Below, piece by piece: positions 55,482 to 64,000 of a DNA stretch of 64,000 nt. Source of the DNA: Sporolactobacillus shoreae (GTDB lineage Bacteria; Bacillota; Bacilli; Bacillales; Sporolactobacillaceae); NCBI RefSeq assembly GCF_004684935.1, contig NZ_SRJD01000004.1, positions 62,001 to 126,000 on the forward strand, read 5' to 3'. The notes beneath the pieces are model-generated. The model did not search any database. It saw only the letters and a list, made by a program, of their open reading frames with translations, and was not told the origin of the DNA. The position numbers and the translations under genes were made by a program. Positions within the stretch are counted from its first letter, which is position 1, and the number at the start of each line of letters is the position of its first letter.

Positions 55482-56912
55482 ATGAGGAAGATGGCAATAA
55501 TCCTGATACGAAAGGAACATGATTTGCTGGGACAAAAGGAGGTGCCAGCCGATGCGTATTATGGAATTCAGACACTCCGGGCAGCGGAAAATTTTCCAAT
55601 CACGGGATACAGAATTCACCCGGAACTGATCCGGGCGACCGCGATGGTTAAAAAAGCGGCGGCTCTTGCCAATGTCGACGCGAAACAGCTTAATCCTGCG
55701 ATTGGCCGTGCCGTCGCAGAAGCTGCGGATGAAATCCTGAATGGCCAATGGCACGATCAGTTTATCGTTGATCCGATTCAGGGCGGGGCCGGTACTTCGA
55801 TAAATATGAACGCGAATGAAGTACTTGCAAACCGGGCTCTTGAACTGACAGGCAAGCAAAAAGGGGATTACGCATCAATCAGTCCGAACAATCATGTCAA
55901 CAAATCTCAATCCACGAATGACGTCTTTCCAACGGCAACCCGACTTGCATCAATCAGGCTGCTGCAAAAGTTGATACAAACCATACGCAGCATGGTCCGT
56001 GTTTTTCAAGAAAAAGCAAAAACTTTTGATCCGATTGTCAAAATCGGTCGGACACACCTGCAGGACGCCGTCCCGATCCGGCTCGGGCAGGAGTTTGCGG
56101 CTTACGGCCATGTCCTTGAACGTGATATCAGGCGCATTGCACGGGCAGAGAAACAGCTTCATACAATCAGCATTGGAGCTACGGCGGTCGGTACAGGATT
56201 AAATGCGAGTCCGGAATATAGGAAATATATTTTAGAATATCTTTCCGGAATCAGCGGCCTTAAACTGGAAAGGGCGGAAGATCTTGTTGACGCGACACAA
56301 AATACAGACGCTTATACTGAAGTTTCCGCAGCACTTAAAATCTGTATGATCAATATGTCGAAAATAGCCAACGATCTTCGTTTGATGGCGTCCGGGCCGA
56401 GAGCAGGACTAGGCGAAATTAATCTTCCTGCGCTCCAGCCCGGTTCCTCAATTATGCCGGGAAAGGTAAATCCGGTCATGGCTGAAGTGGTCAATCAGGT
56501 CGCTTTTCAGGTGATAGGCAACGATCACACAATCTCGATGGCCTCCGAGGCGGGACAGTTTGAGCTGAATGTTATGGAGCCTGTTCTTGTTTTCAATCTG
56601 CTTCAATCCATTGATCTAATGATTCATACTTTCTCCGTATTTACCGGTCACTGTCTCGAAGGGATAACAGCCAATAACGGAACATTAAAAAGATACGCCG
56701 ATCAAAGCACGGGGGTTGTGACCGCGCTCAGCCCCTATATTGGTTATGAAGAGGCCGGCCGCATCGCCAGGGAAGCTCTCGCTACAGGAAAAACAGTCCG
56801 CGAATTGTGCCTGGCGCATTGTCTTTTGTCAGAAGAAAAGCTGAATCATATTCTTGATCCTCATGAAATGACAGAAATTAGATCTGAATCAGATGACAAA
56901 GAAGCTTTGTGA
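55482..56912 (+). CDS. aspA: Aspartate ammonia-lyase
   Basis: Homotetrameric lyase of 476 residues converting aspartate to fumarate and ammonia. The fumarase/aspartase signature GSSIMPGKVNPVMAEV starts near residue 321; QSTNDVFPTA, GRTHLQDAVPIRLGQEF and VDATQNTDAYTEV are the other conserved blocks and separate it from fumarase. ATG 55482 abuts its ribosome site, so ATG 55491 (AAGAGG 9 bases before) may be the true start. It is not next to an asparaginase gene, unlike ansAB of B. subtilis. A terminator follows about 100 bases later. Confidence 0.93.
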   Translation: MRKMAIILIRKEHDLLGQKEVPADAYYGIQTLRAAENFPITGYRIHPELIRATAMVKKAAALANVDAKQLNPAIGRAVAEAADEILNGQWHDQFIVDPIQGGAGTSINMNANEVLANRALELTGKQKGDYASISPNNHVNKSQSTNDVFPTATRLASIRLLQKLIQTIRSMVRVFQEKAKTFDPIVKIGRTHLQDAVPIRLGQEFAAYGHVLERDIRRIARAEKQLHTISIGATAVGTGLNASPEYRKYILEYLSGISGLKLERAEDLVDATQNTDAYTEVSAALKICMINMSKIANDLRLMASGPRAGLGEINLPALQPGSSIMPGKVNPVMAEVVNQVAFQVIGNDHTISMASEAGQFELNVMEPVLVFNLLQSIDLMIHTFSVFTGHCLEGITANNGTLKRYADQSTGVVTALSPYIGYEEAGRIAREALATGKTVRELCLAHCLLSEEKLNHILDPHEMTEIRSESDDKEAL

Positions 56913-57010
56913 CTGCTGAGTAGTGGCAGAATAGGGAGAAATAAACCGGTGTGATGATGCCTGGGGTGCACCCGATGCGATCTCCAGATAACTGAATCAT
57001 AGTTTTCTAC

Positions 57011-57037
57011 ACTCGCTCAGATGATGCGAGCTTTTTT
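57011..57037 (+). terminator. Terminator downstream of aspA
   Basis: GCTCGC-like arms (CTCGC 57012-57016, GCGAG 57026-57030) and six T; it ends where the next family A element begins. Confidence 0.65.
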
Positions 57038-57043
57038 ATTTTT

Positions 57044-57140
57044 GGCTATGTTTAAATTCAATGTTGTTTTTGCTCTTCGTTGATTGGAGCGGAAGGCGAG
57101 CGCCTGGAGCGAAAAACAACAGACAAGTTTAACAAAGCCC
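57044..57140 (-). mobile_element. Family A MITE-like element, internally deleted copy 2
   Basis: 97 bp retaining both terminal inverted repeats (GGCTATGTTTAAATTC ... AACAAAGCCC) and only the outermost part of the interior. TTATTTTT flanks it on both sides (57036-57043 and 57141-57148). Its right end is 19 bp before the csoR -35 box. Confidence 0.75.
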
Positions 57141-57158
57141 TTATTTTTAAGGCATGGT

Positions 57159-57187
57159 TTGATATTTATACCCTGCGGGGGTATAAT
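57159..57187 (+). promoter_or_regulatory. csoR promoter with an internal CsoR-type operator
   Basis: TTGATA (57159-57164) and TATAAT (57182-57187), 17-bp spacer. A perfect inverted repeat TTATACCC/GGGTATAA around TGCGG (57166-57186) fills the spacer and the -10 box; G/C tracts flanked by TATA are typical CsoR sites. Copper-bound CsoR should leave the site and allow transcription. Confidence 0.8.
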
Positions 57188-57212
57188 GAACTTACAAAGG
57201 AGGGAACAGGCG

Positions 57213-57560
57213 ATGAATGAACAAGAGAACTGTCACTGCATGTCAGACGAACTGAGTCAGGATATGCAGCCTGAAAAATCTCCGGCGGAGCCGAGAACCT
57301 CAGAAGAAAAACAAAAAATTGTCAACCGGCTGAAGCGTGTGGAAGGCCAGATTCGGGGCCTTCAAAAGATGATCGAAGACGACCGCTATTGCGTTGATAT
57401 TCTGATTCAGTTGTCGGCAGCTCAGGCCGCGTTGAAAAAAATCGGATTTTCTGTGCTGGAGCGCCATACAAAATCATGTGTTTCACGTGCTATTGAAGAA
57501 GGGCAGGGCTCGCAGCAGATTGATGAACTAGTGAGCGTATTGAAGCAGTTTTATAAATAG
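57213..57560 (+). CDS. csoR: Copper-sensing repressor CsoR
   Basis: DUF156-family all-helical repressor of 115 residues. The Cu(I) ligands Cys60, His85 and Cys89 are in place ([16 protein letters not shown]), within [20 protein letters not shown] and following helices. The N-terminal tail of about 30 residues has an extra Cys-His-Cys (residues 7-9). I start at ATG 57213, with AAAGGAGGG 10 bases upstream; the frame runs back into the repeat element but that part is not plausible protein. It leads the csoR-copA-copZ operon. Confidence 0.94.
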   Translation: MNEQENCHCMSDELSQDMQPEKSPAEPRTSEEKQKIVNRLKRVEGQIRGLQKMIEDDRYCVDILIQLSAAQAALKKIGFSVLERHTKSCVSRAIEEGQGSQQIDELVSVLKQFYK

Positions 57561-57582
57561 AGACCAAAGAAGGGGAGCATTA

Positions 57583-59982
57583 ATGAAGAAAGAAATGACA
57601 ATAGGTGTCACAGGAATGACCTGTGCTGCCTGCTCCAACAGAATCGAGAAGGTACTGAATAAAATGGATGGCGTATCGGCTAATGTCAATCTCGCTCTTG
57701 AAAACGCGAAGGTGACGTTGGAGAGCGATGAGGCCGCGCCGCAGGATGTCGTTGAAAGGATTGAAAAACTGGGCTACGGCGTACAGCAAAAGCGTCTGGA
57801 TGTGGCTATTTCGGGGATGACTTGCGCCGCCTGCGCCACCAGAATCGAAAAAGGCCTGAACCGGATGACCGGAATTGTTTCGGCGCGGGTAAACCTGGCG
57901 ACGGAATCCGGAACCGTAATTTACCTTCCGGGTATCGCGGAACCGGATGACATCTTTCAGAAGGTGGCAAAGCTAGGTTATAAGGCAGTCGCTGAAAATG
58001 CGTTTCAAGATGATGAGAAACAAAAAGAGCTCAGGGGTAAAAGAAATAAGCTGATCCTTTCATCGGTTTTGTCCCTGCCACTTCTCTATACAATGATTGC
58101 TCATCTGCCTTTTAATACTGGATTGCCCTTGCCGATGCTGCTAATGAATCCATGGTTCCAATTGGTCCTCGCATCGGTTGTCCAGTTTTACATTGGCTGG
58201 CCGTTCTATGTAGGCGGTACACGCGCGCTGTTGAATAAAAGCGCAAACATGGACGTTCTGGTCGCACTTGGGACGAGCGCTGCTTATTTTTACAGCGTCG
58301 TCGAAACATTTCGTTCTCAGTTTGCCGGTCTTGAACATCCGGATCTGTATTTTGAGACAAGCGCCATTCTAATTACGCTTGTTCTGGTCGGAAAATATTT
58401 TGAAGCGCGCGCGAAACGACAGACGACTACGGCAATCCGTGAACTAATGGATCTACAGGCCAAAGAGGCGACACGCATCGAAAACGGTGTAGAGAAGAAA
58501 GTGCCGATTGACGCGGTGAAACCGGGCGATTTATTGAGAGTGAAGCCTGGCGAGAAAATCCCGACAGACGGCGTGATCGTAGAAGGCCGGTCGTCAGTTG
58601 ACGAGTCGATGATCACGGGTGAATCGCTCCCAGTGACGAAACAGGTGGAAGACAAAGTCATCGGTGCAACGATCAATAAGAATGGTTCACTGATTATCAG
58701 AGCAGCAAAAGTCGGAAAGGATACAGCGCTTGCGGGAATCGTCCGCATTGTTGAAGAAGCGCAGGGGTCTAAAGCGCCGATCCAGCGTCTGGCGGACAGC
58801 ATTTCAGGTGTATTTGTCCCGATCGTCATTTCAATTGCGGTTCTGGTCTTCGTCGTCTGGATCTCAGGTGTTCATCCGGGACAGCTAACTCCGGCTCTGG
58901 TTGCCGCGATCAGTGTTCTGGTCATTGCCTGTCCGTGCGCGCTTGGGCTCGCGACGCCGACTTCGATTATGGTCGGCACTGGAAAGGGCGCGGAGAACGG
59001 GATCCTTTTTAAGGGTGGAGAGTATCTCGAAACGACTCAGAATCTGCAGTCGGTCATGCTGGACAAAACGGGAACGATCACGAATGGAAAGCCTGAAGTC
59101 ACCGACGTTCTCATGTTCGGAGAAATGAGCGAACAGAAGATGATCGAACTGGCTTCCGCTGCGGAAAACGAGAGTGAGCACCCGCTCGCGCTGGCAGTTG
59201 TGGCTTACGGAGAGACGCAGGGAATTGAAAAGCAGCTTCCCGTCAGCGATTTCGAATCTCATACCGGGTCAGGAATCACGGCTCAGGTAGCCGGTATGCG
59301 ATTTGCTATCGGGACAAGGCGTTTAATGCAGCGGGAAGTCGTGGATATCCGCCAGGCATCAAATGAAGCGAGAAATCTTGAATCGGATGGCAAGACGGTT
59401 ATGTTTGCCGCAGCGGATGGGAAATTTCAGGGAATCATTGCTGTCGCGGATACGATCAAACCATCATCGAGACAGGCTATCGAAGAACTGAAAGCTAGGG
59501 GCCTCGGCGTCTACATGATTACCGGTGATAATGAGCGGACTGCAGAAGCCATTGCCCGAAAGGCCGGCATTGATCATGTATTTGCTGAGGTACTTCCTGA
59601 GGACAAGGCCAATAAAGTCCGGGAACTCCAGAAACAGGGGCTGAAAGTCGCCATGGTCGGAGACGGGATCAATGACGCTCCGGCACTGGCTGTAGCCGAT
59701 ATCGGGATGGCCATAGGCACTGGAACGGATGTGGCGATTGAAGCGGCCGATATCACGCTTGTCGGCGGAGATCTCACCCATGTCTCGAAGGCGCTTGACC
59801 TGAGCAGGAAAACCATGCGCAATATACGGCAGAACCTGTTCTGGGCACTTTTTTACAATGCGGTTGGTATCCCGATTGCAGCCCTTGGGCTGCTCGCACC
59901 ATGGGTTGCCGGCGCGGCCATGGCTTTCAGTTCTGTATCCGTTGTCGCAAATAGCCTGAGGCTGAAACGAGTGAAATTTTGA
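57583..59982 (+). CDS. copA: Copper-exporting P1B-type ATPase CopA
   Basis: Membrane ATPase of 799 residues that pumps Cu(I) out. Two N-terminal metal-binding domains carry CAAC (Cys14/Cys17 and Cys81/Cys84). The transmembrane CPC motif is at 450-452 ([12 protein letters not shown]), the phosphorylated Asp at about 494 (DKTGT), and the hinge is [12 protein letters not shown]. About eight helices. GAAGGGGAG precedes the ATG 22 bases after csoR. It forms the operon core with the chaperone gene copZ. Confidence 0.97.
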   Translation: MKKEMTIGVTGMTCAACSNRIEKVLNKMDGVSANVNLALENAKVTLESDEAAPQDVVERIEKLGYGVQQKRLDVAISGMTCAACATRIEKGLNRMTGIVSARVNLATESGTVIYLPGIAEPDDIFQKVAKLGYKAVAENAFQDDEKQKELRGKRNKLILSSVLSLPLLYTMIAHLPFNTGLPLPMLLMNPWFQLVLASVVQFYIGWPFYVGGTRALLNKSANMDVLVALGTSAAYFYSVVETFRSQFAGLEHPDLYFETSAILITLVLVGKYFEARAKRQTTTAIRELMDLQAKEATRIENGVEKKVPIDAVKPGDLLRVKPGEKIPTDGVIVEGRSSVDESMITGESLPVTKQVEDKVIGATINKNGSLIIRAAKVGKDTALAGIVRIVEEAQGSKAPIQRLADSISGVFVPIVISIAVLVFVVWISGVHPGQLTPALVAAISVLVIACPCALGLATPTSIMVGTGKGAENGILFKGGEYLETTQNLQSVMLDKTGTITNGKPEVTDVLMFGEMSEQKMIELASAAENESEHPLALAVVAYGETQGIEKQLPVSDFESHTGSGITAQVAGMRFAIGTRRLMQREVVDIRQASNEARNLESDGKTVMFAAADGKFQGIIAVADTIKPSSRQAIEELKARGLGVYMITGDNERTAEAIARKAGIDHVFAEVLPEDKANKVRELQKQGLKVAMVGDGINDAPALAVADIGMAIGTGTDVAIEAADITLVGGDLTHVSKALDLSRKTMRNIRQNLFWALFYNAVGIPIAALGLLAPWVAGAAMAFSSVSVVANSLRLKRVKF

Positions 59983-60010
59983 TTCTTCACTTTTGAAGGA
60001 GGTGAGAGTT

Positions 60011-60220
60011 ATGGCAGAAAGAACGTTGGACGTTCAGGGAATGAGCTGCGGCCACTGCAAGATGGCGGTTTCCGGAGCACTGAAGGGCCTGAATGGTGTG
60101 TCGGATGTCGCTGTTGATCTTTCCACCGGCAAAGTTGATGTCAGCTACGATGAATCCAAAGTAGGCTTTGCAGAGATGAAAGAAGCGGTTGAGGAACAGG
60201 GCTACGATGTTGTGAAATAA
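60011..60220 (+). CDS. copZ: Copper chaperone CopZ
   Basis: Heavy-metal-associated domain protein of 69 residues. The Cu(I) site GMSCGHCKMAV is near residues 10-20 and the fold is the usual one (VAVDLSTGKVDVSYDE). GGAGGTGAGAG lies before ATG 60011; an in-frame TTG six codons upstream overlaps it. It should deliver copper to CopA's N-terminal domains and, in relatives, to CsoR. A terminator follows. Confidence 0.95.
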   Translation: MAERTLDVQGMSCGHCKMAVSGALKGLNGVSDVAVDLSTGKVDVSYDESKVGFAEMKEAVEEQGYDVVK

Positions 60221-60245
60221 AGACTAGTTAAATAAGAGGAACAAG

Positions 60246-60289
60246 CGAGACCGGGCATGTACAGCACATGTCCGGTTTCTCTTTTTTTC
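60246..60289 (+). terminator. Terminator of the csoR-copA-copZ operon
   Basis: GAGACCGGGCATGT and ACATGTCCGGTTTCTC pair imperfectly around ACAGC; seven T follow. Confidence 0.82.
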
Positions 60290-60425
60290 TGCCGATAGCA
60301 TGAGATAATCATAGATTGGCAGCAGATCAGCTCTTTTTGTAGAATAATTATAAGGTAAAAACTATAATAGATTTTAGTAAGCGCTTAATAGATACAATTC
60401 AGCCCAGATGAACGGAGGAGAGATC

Positions 60426-61859
60426 ATGTCTTCAGTAAAAGTAAAGAAAAAAAAGGGACTTCTGAAAAAACAGCTTGAGGCGGTTGTGGGTGCAGAAAAT
60501 GTGGATGATTCAGCAAGCGGACGGCTTGTTTATTCCTATGACGCCACGCCCAATTATCAAGCGATGCCGGATTTTGTGGTGTCCCCGGCAAATGCCGAGG
60601 AAGTCGCGGCGGTTCTGAAGCTCTGCAATGAAACGGGTACACCTGTCTACTCCAGAGGCTCGGGAACCAATCTCTGCGCCGACACCTGCCCGGTGAATGG
60701 CGGCATCGTCCTGCTTTCAAAACGTATGGATCAAATCATTGAGCTGGATAAAGAAAATCTGACGATTACCGTGCAGCCGGGGGTCATTACCAAAAAAATC
60801 AGTGAAACAGTAGAAAATGAAGGCTTGTTCTATCCTCCTGATCCCAGTTCGATGAAAATATCGACAATCGGCGGTAATCTCAGCGAGAATTCCGGTGGAC
60901 TCCGCGGATTAAAGTATGGTGTGACACGGGACTATGTCATGGCTCTGCAGATTGCACTTCCGAATGGGGAACTGATCCGTACGGGCGGCAAACTGACAAA
61001 AGATGTGGCAGGTTATGATCTGACCCGCCTTTTTGTCGGATCCGAAGGGACACTGGGCGTCATTACAGAAGCCACGCTTAAGCTGATTCCGAAACCTGAA
61101 TCTCAGAAAACGATCCTGGCTTTATATCAGGATATTGAAGCGGCCGGACGCTCTGTCTCCGCAATCATCGCCCATAAAATGATACCGGTCACTCTGGAAT
61201 TTCTCGATCAGGACACGATTAGGGCTGTAGAAGATTTTGCACATATCGGCCTTCCGACAGATGTCAAAGCGATTCTTCTAATAGTTCAGGACGGACCGAA
61301 GGAGATCGTTGACCGCGATATCCATCAAATTGCCGAGATTTGCCGCAGTGAGAATGCCGTGGACGTTCAGCTGGCCGCTTCCGAGGAGGAGGCGGAAAAA
61401 CTGGCGACGGCGCGCAGGTCCGCGTTAAGCGCGCTTGCCAGACTGAAACCGACAACCATCCTGGAGGACGCCACAGTTCCCCGCTCCGAAATTGCGACAA
61501 TGGTACGTGCAATCTCAGAGATTGCTGAAAAATATGATGTCAGAATCTCTACGTTCGGGCATGCGGGGGACGGCAATCTTCATCCGACCTGCCTGACAGA
61601 TGCCCGTGATGAAGATGAGATGCAACGTGTGGAAAAAGCGTTTGCCGAAATTTTTGAAAAAGCCATCGAGCTTGGAGGGACCCTTACCGGTGAACATGGC
61701 GTAGGGATGACAAAAGCCCCTTATCTGGAGTGGAAGCTTGGTGCTGCAGGCATCGAGGTCATGCGTGGTATCAAGCAGGCAATAGACCCTAATGGCATTA
61801 TGAATCAGGGGAAAGTATTTGCTGAAGAAACCAGGGAAAGGGTGGCGGAAGCAAAATGA
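60426..61859 (+). CDS. glcD: Glycolate oxidase subunit GlcD (FAD-linked)
   Basis: FAD-dependent 2-hydroxyacid dehydrogenase of 477 residues; with GlcF it oxidises glycolate or a related hydroxyacid (lactate is an alternative). The PCMH FAD-binding domain spans about 45-225 (SRGSGTNLCADTCPVNGGIV; GGNLSENSGGLRGLKYGVTR), and the C-terminal domain has FGHAGDGNLHPT and GEHGVGMTKAP. GGAGGAGAGATC precedes ATG 60426; an ATG six codons earlier is upstream of that site. Overlaps glcF by 4 bases. No glcE is present, as in B. subtilis ysfC-ysfD. Confidence 0.9.
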   Translation: MSSVKVKKKKGLLKKQLEAVVGAENVDDSASGRLVYSYDATPNYQAMPDFVVSPANAEEVAAVLKLCNETGTPVYSRGSGTNLCADTCPVNGGIVLLSKRMDQIIELDKENLTITVQPGVITKKISETVENEGLFYPPDPSSMKISTIGGNLSENSGGLRGLKYGVTRDYVMALQIALPNGELIRTGGKLTKDVAGYDLTRLFVGSEGTLGVITEATLKLIPKPESQKTILALYQDIEAAGRSVSAIIAHKMIPVTLEFLDQDTIRAVEDFAHIGLPTDVKAILLIVQDGPKEIVDRDIHQIAEICRSENAVDVQLAASEEEAEKLATARRSALSALARLKPTTILEDATVPRSEIATMVRAISEIAEKYDVRISTFGHAGDGNLHPTCLTDARDEDEMQRVEKAFAEIFEKAIELGGTLTGEHGVGMTKAPYLEWKLGAAGIEVMRGIKQAIDPNGIMNQGKVFAEETRERVAEAK

Positions 61860-63178
61860 TGACGACATCGGATAAGAAGAAAATCCAGCAGGACTTTAAA
61901 GAGAAAATGGATTATGACGAGTTGCTGAACTGTATGCGCTGCGGATTCTGCCTGCCCTCCTGTCCGACTTATATCGAGACGGGACATCAGGAGAAATATT
62001 CGCCGCGCGGACGGATCGCGTTGATGAAAGGAATCACTGATGGAGTGATTGAACCTGATGATGATATTGCCCATTCCCTCGATCTTTGTCTCGGCTGCCG
62101 GGCGTGTGAGCCGGTCTGTCCTTCCGGTGTGCAATACGGTCATTTGCTGGAGGACGCCCGGAGCATCCTTCAGAAGCACAAAAAAGAATCAGTTCCAGTC
62201 AAGATACTGAGAAAAGGCATTTTTACTGAACTGTTTCCACATCAGAATCGTCTGGAAACAGCGACCAGCCTGCTCGGTTTTTATCAGCGCAGCGGACTTC
62301 CAAAAGTGGCACGGAAAATCGGGTTTATGAATCTTTTTCCTGAAAGTATGGCGACCATGGAAAAAGTTCTGCCCGAAGTGCCAAAACGGAAAGAAATTCG
62401 GCAGCGGCCCCGTTTCTTCGAACACGAAGGTGAGAAGAAAGCAACTGTTGCCCTGTTTGCCGGATGCCTGATGGACACGATGTTCTTTTCCACAAATAAC
62501 GCGACCATCCGTCTGCTCCAGAAAGCCGGCTGTGATGTCGTCATTCCTGAGAATCAGCTGTGCTGTGGCGCACTTCACGGACACAATGGAGAGCTCGAAC
62601 AGGCGAAAGAAATGGCAAGAAAAAATATAGAGGCTTTCGAAGCGTCGGACGCGGATTATATCATCACAAATGCCGGCGGATGCGGCGCTTTTCTGATTGA
62701 GTATGATCATATACTTGCAGATGAACCGGAATGGGCGGAGCGGGCAAAACTTTTTGTTTCGAAATTGAAAGATATCTCGGCTATTCTTGTCGCCTTTGAT
62801 TTTCAGAAGACCCACCATCTGAAGCTTCCTGCGCAGACGGTGACGTATCAGGATTCATGTCATCTGCGCAATGTGATGCACACATTCCGCGAGCCAAGGG
62901 TTTTGCTTCAGTCCATTGAGGGTGTAAAGTACGAGGAGATGGAAGGCGCCGATACGTGCTGCGGCTCAGCGGGTGATTATAATATTGTCCAGCCAAAGAT
63001 GGCGATGCAGATTCTTGATCACAAAATGGGGAAAGTGGAGAAGACGCAGGCGAATACCATTGTCACAGCAAATCCGGGCTGCCTGCTTGAAATGAAGGCC
63101 GGAATCGAACGGGTTGGCAAGACTGGTCAGGTCCGCGCGGTACACATTGCCGATTTGCTGCTTGAAGCATTGGAGTGA
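61856..63178 (+). CDS. glcF: Glycolate oxidase iron-sulfur subunit GlcF
   Basis: Protein of 440 residues with two 4Fe-4S motifs in the first 90 (CMRCGFCLPSCPTY and CLGCRACEPVCPSG) and two C-terminal CCG domains (NQLCCGALHGHNG and DTCCGSAGDYN). It transfers electrons from the GlcD flavin towards the respiratory chain. The ATGA overlap with glcD implies translational coupling. A terminator follows. Confidence 0.92.
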   Translation: MMTTSDKKKIQQDFKEKMDYDELLNCMRCGFCLPSCPTYIETGHQEKYSPRGRIALMKGITDGVIEPDDDIAHSLDLCLGCRACEPVCPSGVQYGHLLEDARSILQKHKKESVPVKILRKGIFTELFPHQNRLETATSLLGFYQRSGLPKVARKIGFMNLFPESMATMEKVLPEVPKRKEIRQRPRFFEHEGEKKATVALFAGCLMDTMFFSTNNATIRLLQKAGCDVVIPENQLCCGALHGHNGELEQAKEMARKNIEAFEASDADYIITNAGGCGAFLIEYDHILADEPEWAERAKLFVSKLKDISAILVAFDFQKTHHLKLPAQTVTYQDSCHLRNVMHTFREPRVLLQSIEGVKYEEMEGADTCCGSAGDYNIVQPKMAMQILDHKMGKVEKTQANTIVTANPGCLLEMKAGIERVGKTGQVRAVHIADLLLEALE

Positions 63179-63218
63179 ACAAGGCTATAAAATCAAATTA
63201 ATCGTTGTGAATGACGTC

Positions 63219-63253
63219 AGCCGGAATGGGTGCTTCTCTCATTTCGGCTTTTT
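63219..63253 (+). terminator. Terminator of glcDF
   Basis: AGCCGGAATG and CATTTCGGCT pair (one G-U), loop of 11 bases, then five T. Confidence 0.8.
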
Positions 63254-63305
63254 GTATCAAGAAATACAGTCGATTGGACATGCAATCATTCATACCCGAC
63301 GATGA

Positions 63306-63866
63306 TCAAGCCGTGTCCCTGAGATTTCCAAGAAGGATGACCGCTGATCCCCCGACATCGATCCATGAACCGGTCGTAATGAAACGGTTGACATCATTGA
63401 ACAACTTTTTCTGCTGAAACTGTTCTTGTCTGCCCAGTGATTGCATGAAGTGACCCAAAGCAATCAGCATCACTTCTAACGATGAATCAAGCTTCTTCCT
63501 GATTTGCCCGTTTGTGAGAAGAACTATTCCGCTGACGACCTCTCTCAGATTAGCGGAGAGGGCCTGCCTAATTAAAACCGGACTGTCCTCCGCATTCTGA
63601 AGGAGTTGTAATGCAAAGATGCCATAATTCAGGAAATTCAAGTCGACAACAAACTGAAAAGAGGGGTCGGCACTGATCGTTTCAGTCAGCAAAGCACCGC
63701 CTCCAAATTGAATCAGGCCGCTGGAAAGGAGCAGCTGACCGCGGGTTCCGTCTTTCAAACGAATCGTCGGTGTCTTGCTGATCGCGCCCATCACTTTTCC
63801 GGTCGCAATCGACAACAATGCGATATTCCTGGCGAATTCCGTACTTTCCACATCATCCCCACCCAT
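63306..63866 (-). CDS. Conserved hypothetical protein with repeated Gly/Leu-rich segments
   Basis: Protein of 186 residues that I do not firmly recognise. It contains repeated hydrophobic patches with glycine (ATGKVMGAISKTP, LSSGLIQFGGGALL, LNYGIFALQLLQN, ALGHFMQSLG, GSWIDVGGSAVILLGNL), suggesting degenerate internal repeats of about 40 residues; it may relate to repetitive proteins annotated DUF6944 in Bacilli. No signal peptide is visible. The start is ambiguous: ATG 63866 has no good ribosome site, while GTG 63851 has GGTGGGG upstream. Confidence 0.6.
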   Translation of the reverse strand: MGGDDVESTEFARNIALLSIATGKVMGAISKTPTIRLKDGTRGQLLLSSGLIQFGGGALLTETISADPSFQFVVDLNFLNYGIFALQLLQNAEDSPVLIRQALSANLREVVSGIVLLTNGQIRKKLDSSLEVMLIALGHFMQSLGRQEQFQQKKLFNDVNRFITTGSWIDVGGSAVILLGNLRDTA

Positions 63867-63974
63867 ATCCGAAACTCATGCTTTATTTTATTCGGTAAGA
63901 AAAGGGGTTGACAGGACGGTCGCTGATGAATGACATCATCGGATTAAAAATGTGCACGGAAAGGTGATTCAAAA

Positions 63975-64000
63975 ATGGAAGCGGGAAATAAGACCCTTTT
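63975..64000 (+). CDS. Start of an unidentified gene (cut by the window end)
   Basis: ATG 63975 follows GGAAAGGTG at 8-base spacing and opens the frame MEAGNKTLF to the window end. A TTGACA at 63905 could be its -35 box, though no clear -10 is seen at proper spacing. Too short to classify. Confidence 0.35.

Noticed and set aside
60375-60391. AGTAAGCGCTTAAT before glcD as a cre box
   Set aside because: The core fits, but three outer defined positions mismatch the consensus.

Overview
The window reads as chromosome from an endospore-forming, facultatively anaerobic member of the Bacillota (order Bacillales). Supporting genes are spoVR, an alpha/beta-type small acid-soluble spore protein, a yhaL-like sporulation gene, pyruvate formate-lyase with its activase, and a block ordered much as in Bacillus subtilis: sbcD(yhaO)-yhaN / yhaM-yhaL / prsA / yhaH / trpP / hit / ecsA-ecsB. 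GC content looks intermediate. A Sporolactobacillus-like genus is a guess only. There is no rRNA, tRNA, CRISPR array, prophage or complete insertion sequence.

Layout. 1-5.8 kb: 3' part of a HemAT aerotaxis receptor, then a MoxR ATPase / DUF58 / transglutaminase operon. 5.9-12.4 kb: spoVR, an ABC-2 exporter followed by a 42-residue membrane protein that standard ORF cut-offs miss, and a GH31 alpha-glucosidase behind a perfect cre site. 12.4-21 kb: pflB-pflA, a zinc-ribbon protein, a DeoR regulator with a HAD phosphatase, a cold-shock protein, a beta-carbonic anhydrase, the SASP gene and a second HAD phosphatase. 21-37 kb: the yha/prsA/ecs block, with cssRS-like and ypmS-ampS genes interleaved. 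37-48 kb: ferritin-like protein, liaFSR, a yybP-ykoY riboswitch with two tandem TerC/YjbE paralogues, LysR with a divergent MFS pump, YitT, an aldo/keto reductase and a COG4705 membrane protein. 48-55 kb: a GDSL hydrolase and the glycerol regulon glpP-glpF-glpK-glpD. 55-64 kb: aspA, csoR-copA-copZ, glcD-glcF, an unrecognised gene and the first codons of another.

The sequence shows several regulatory circuits directly: GlpP-type leader terminators before glpF and glpD; cre boxes before the alpha-glucosidase and glpF; a manganese riboswitch before the TerC pair; a CsoR-type palindrome inside the csoR promoter; and a run of GAG/UAG triplets over the trpP start, as expected for TRAP translational control.

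The non-coding space is rich in repeats. Family A is a MITE-like element (five copies, two internally deleted) with long terminal inverted repeats starting GGCT and, for three copies, 8-bp target duplications. Family B (three copies, all within 29-33.7 kb) shares part of the core of A. A third repeat is a 21-bp tandem motif in two arrays about 8 kb apart. glpF carries an apparent -1 frameshift in a short G run.
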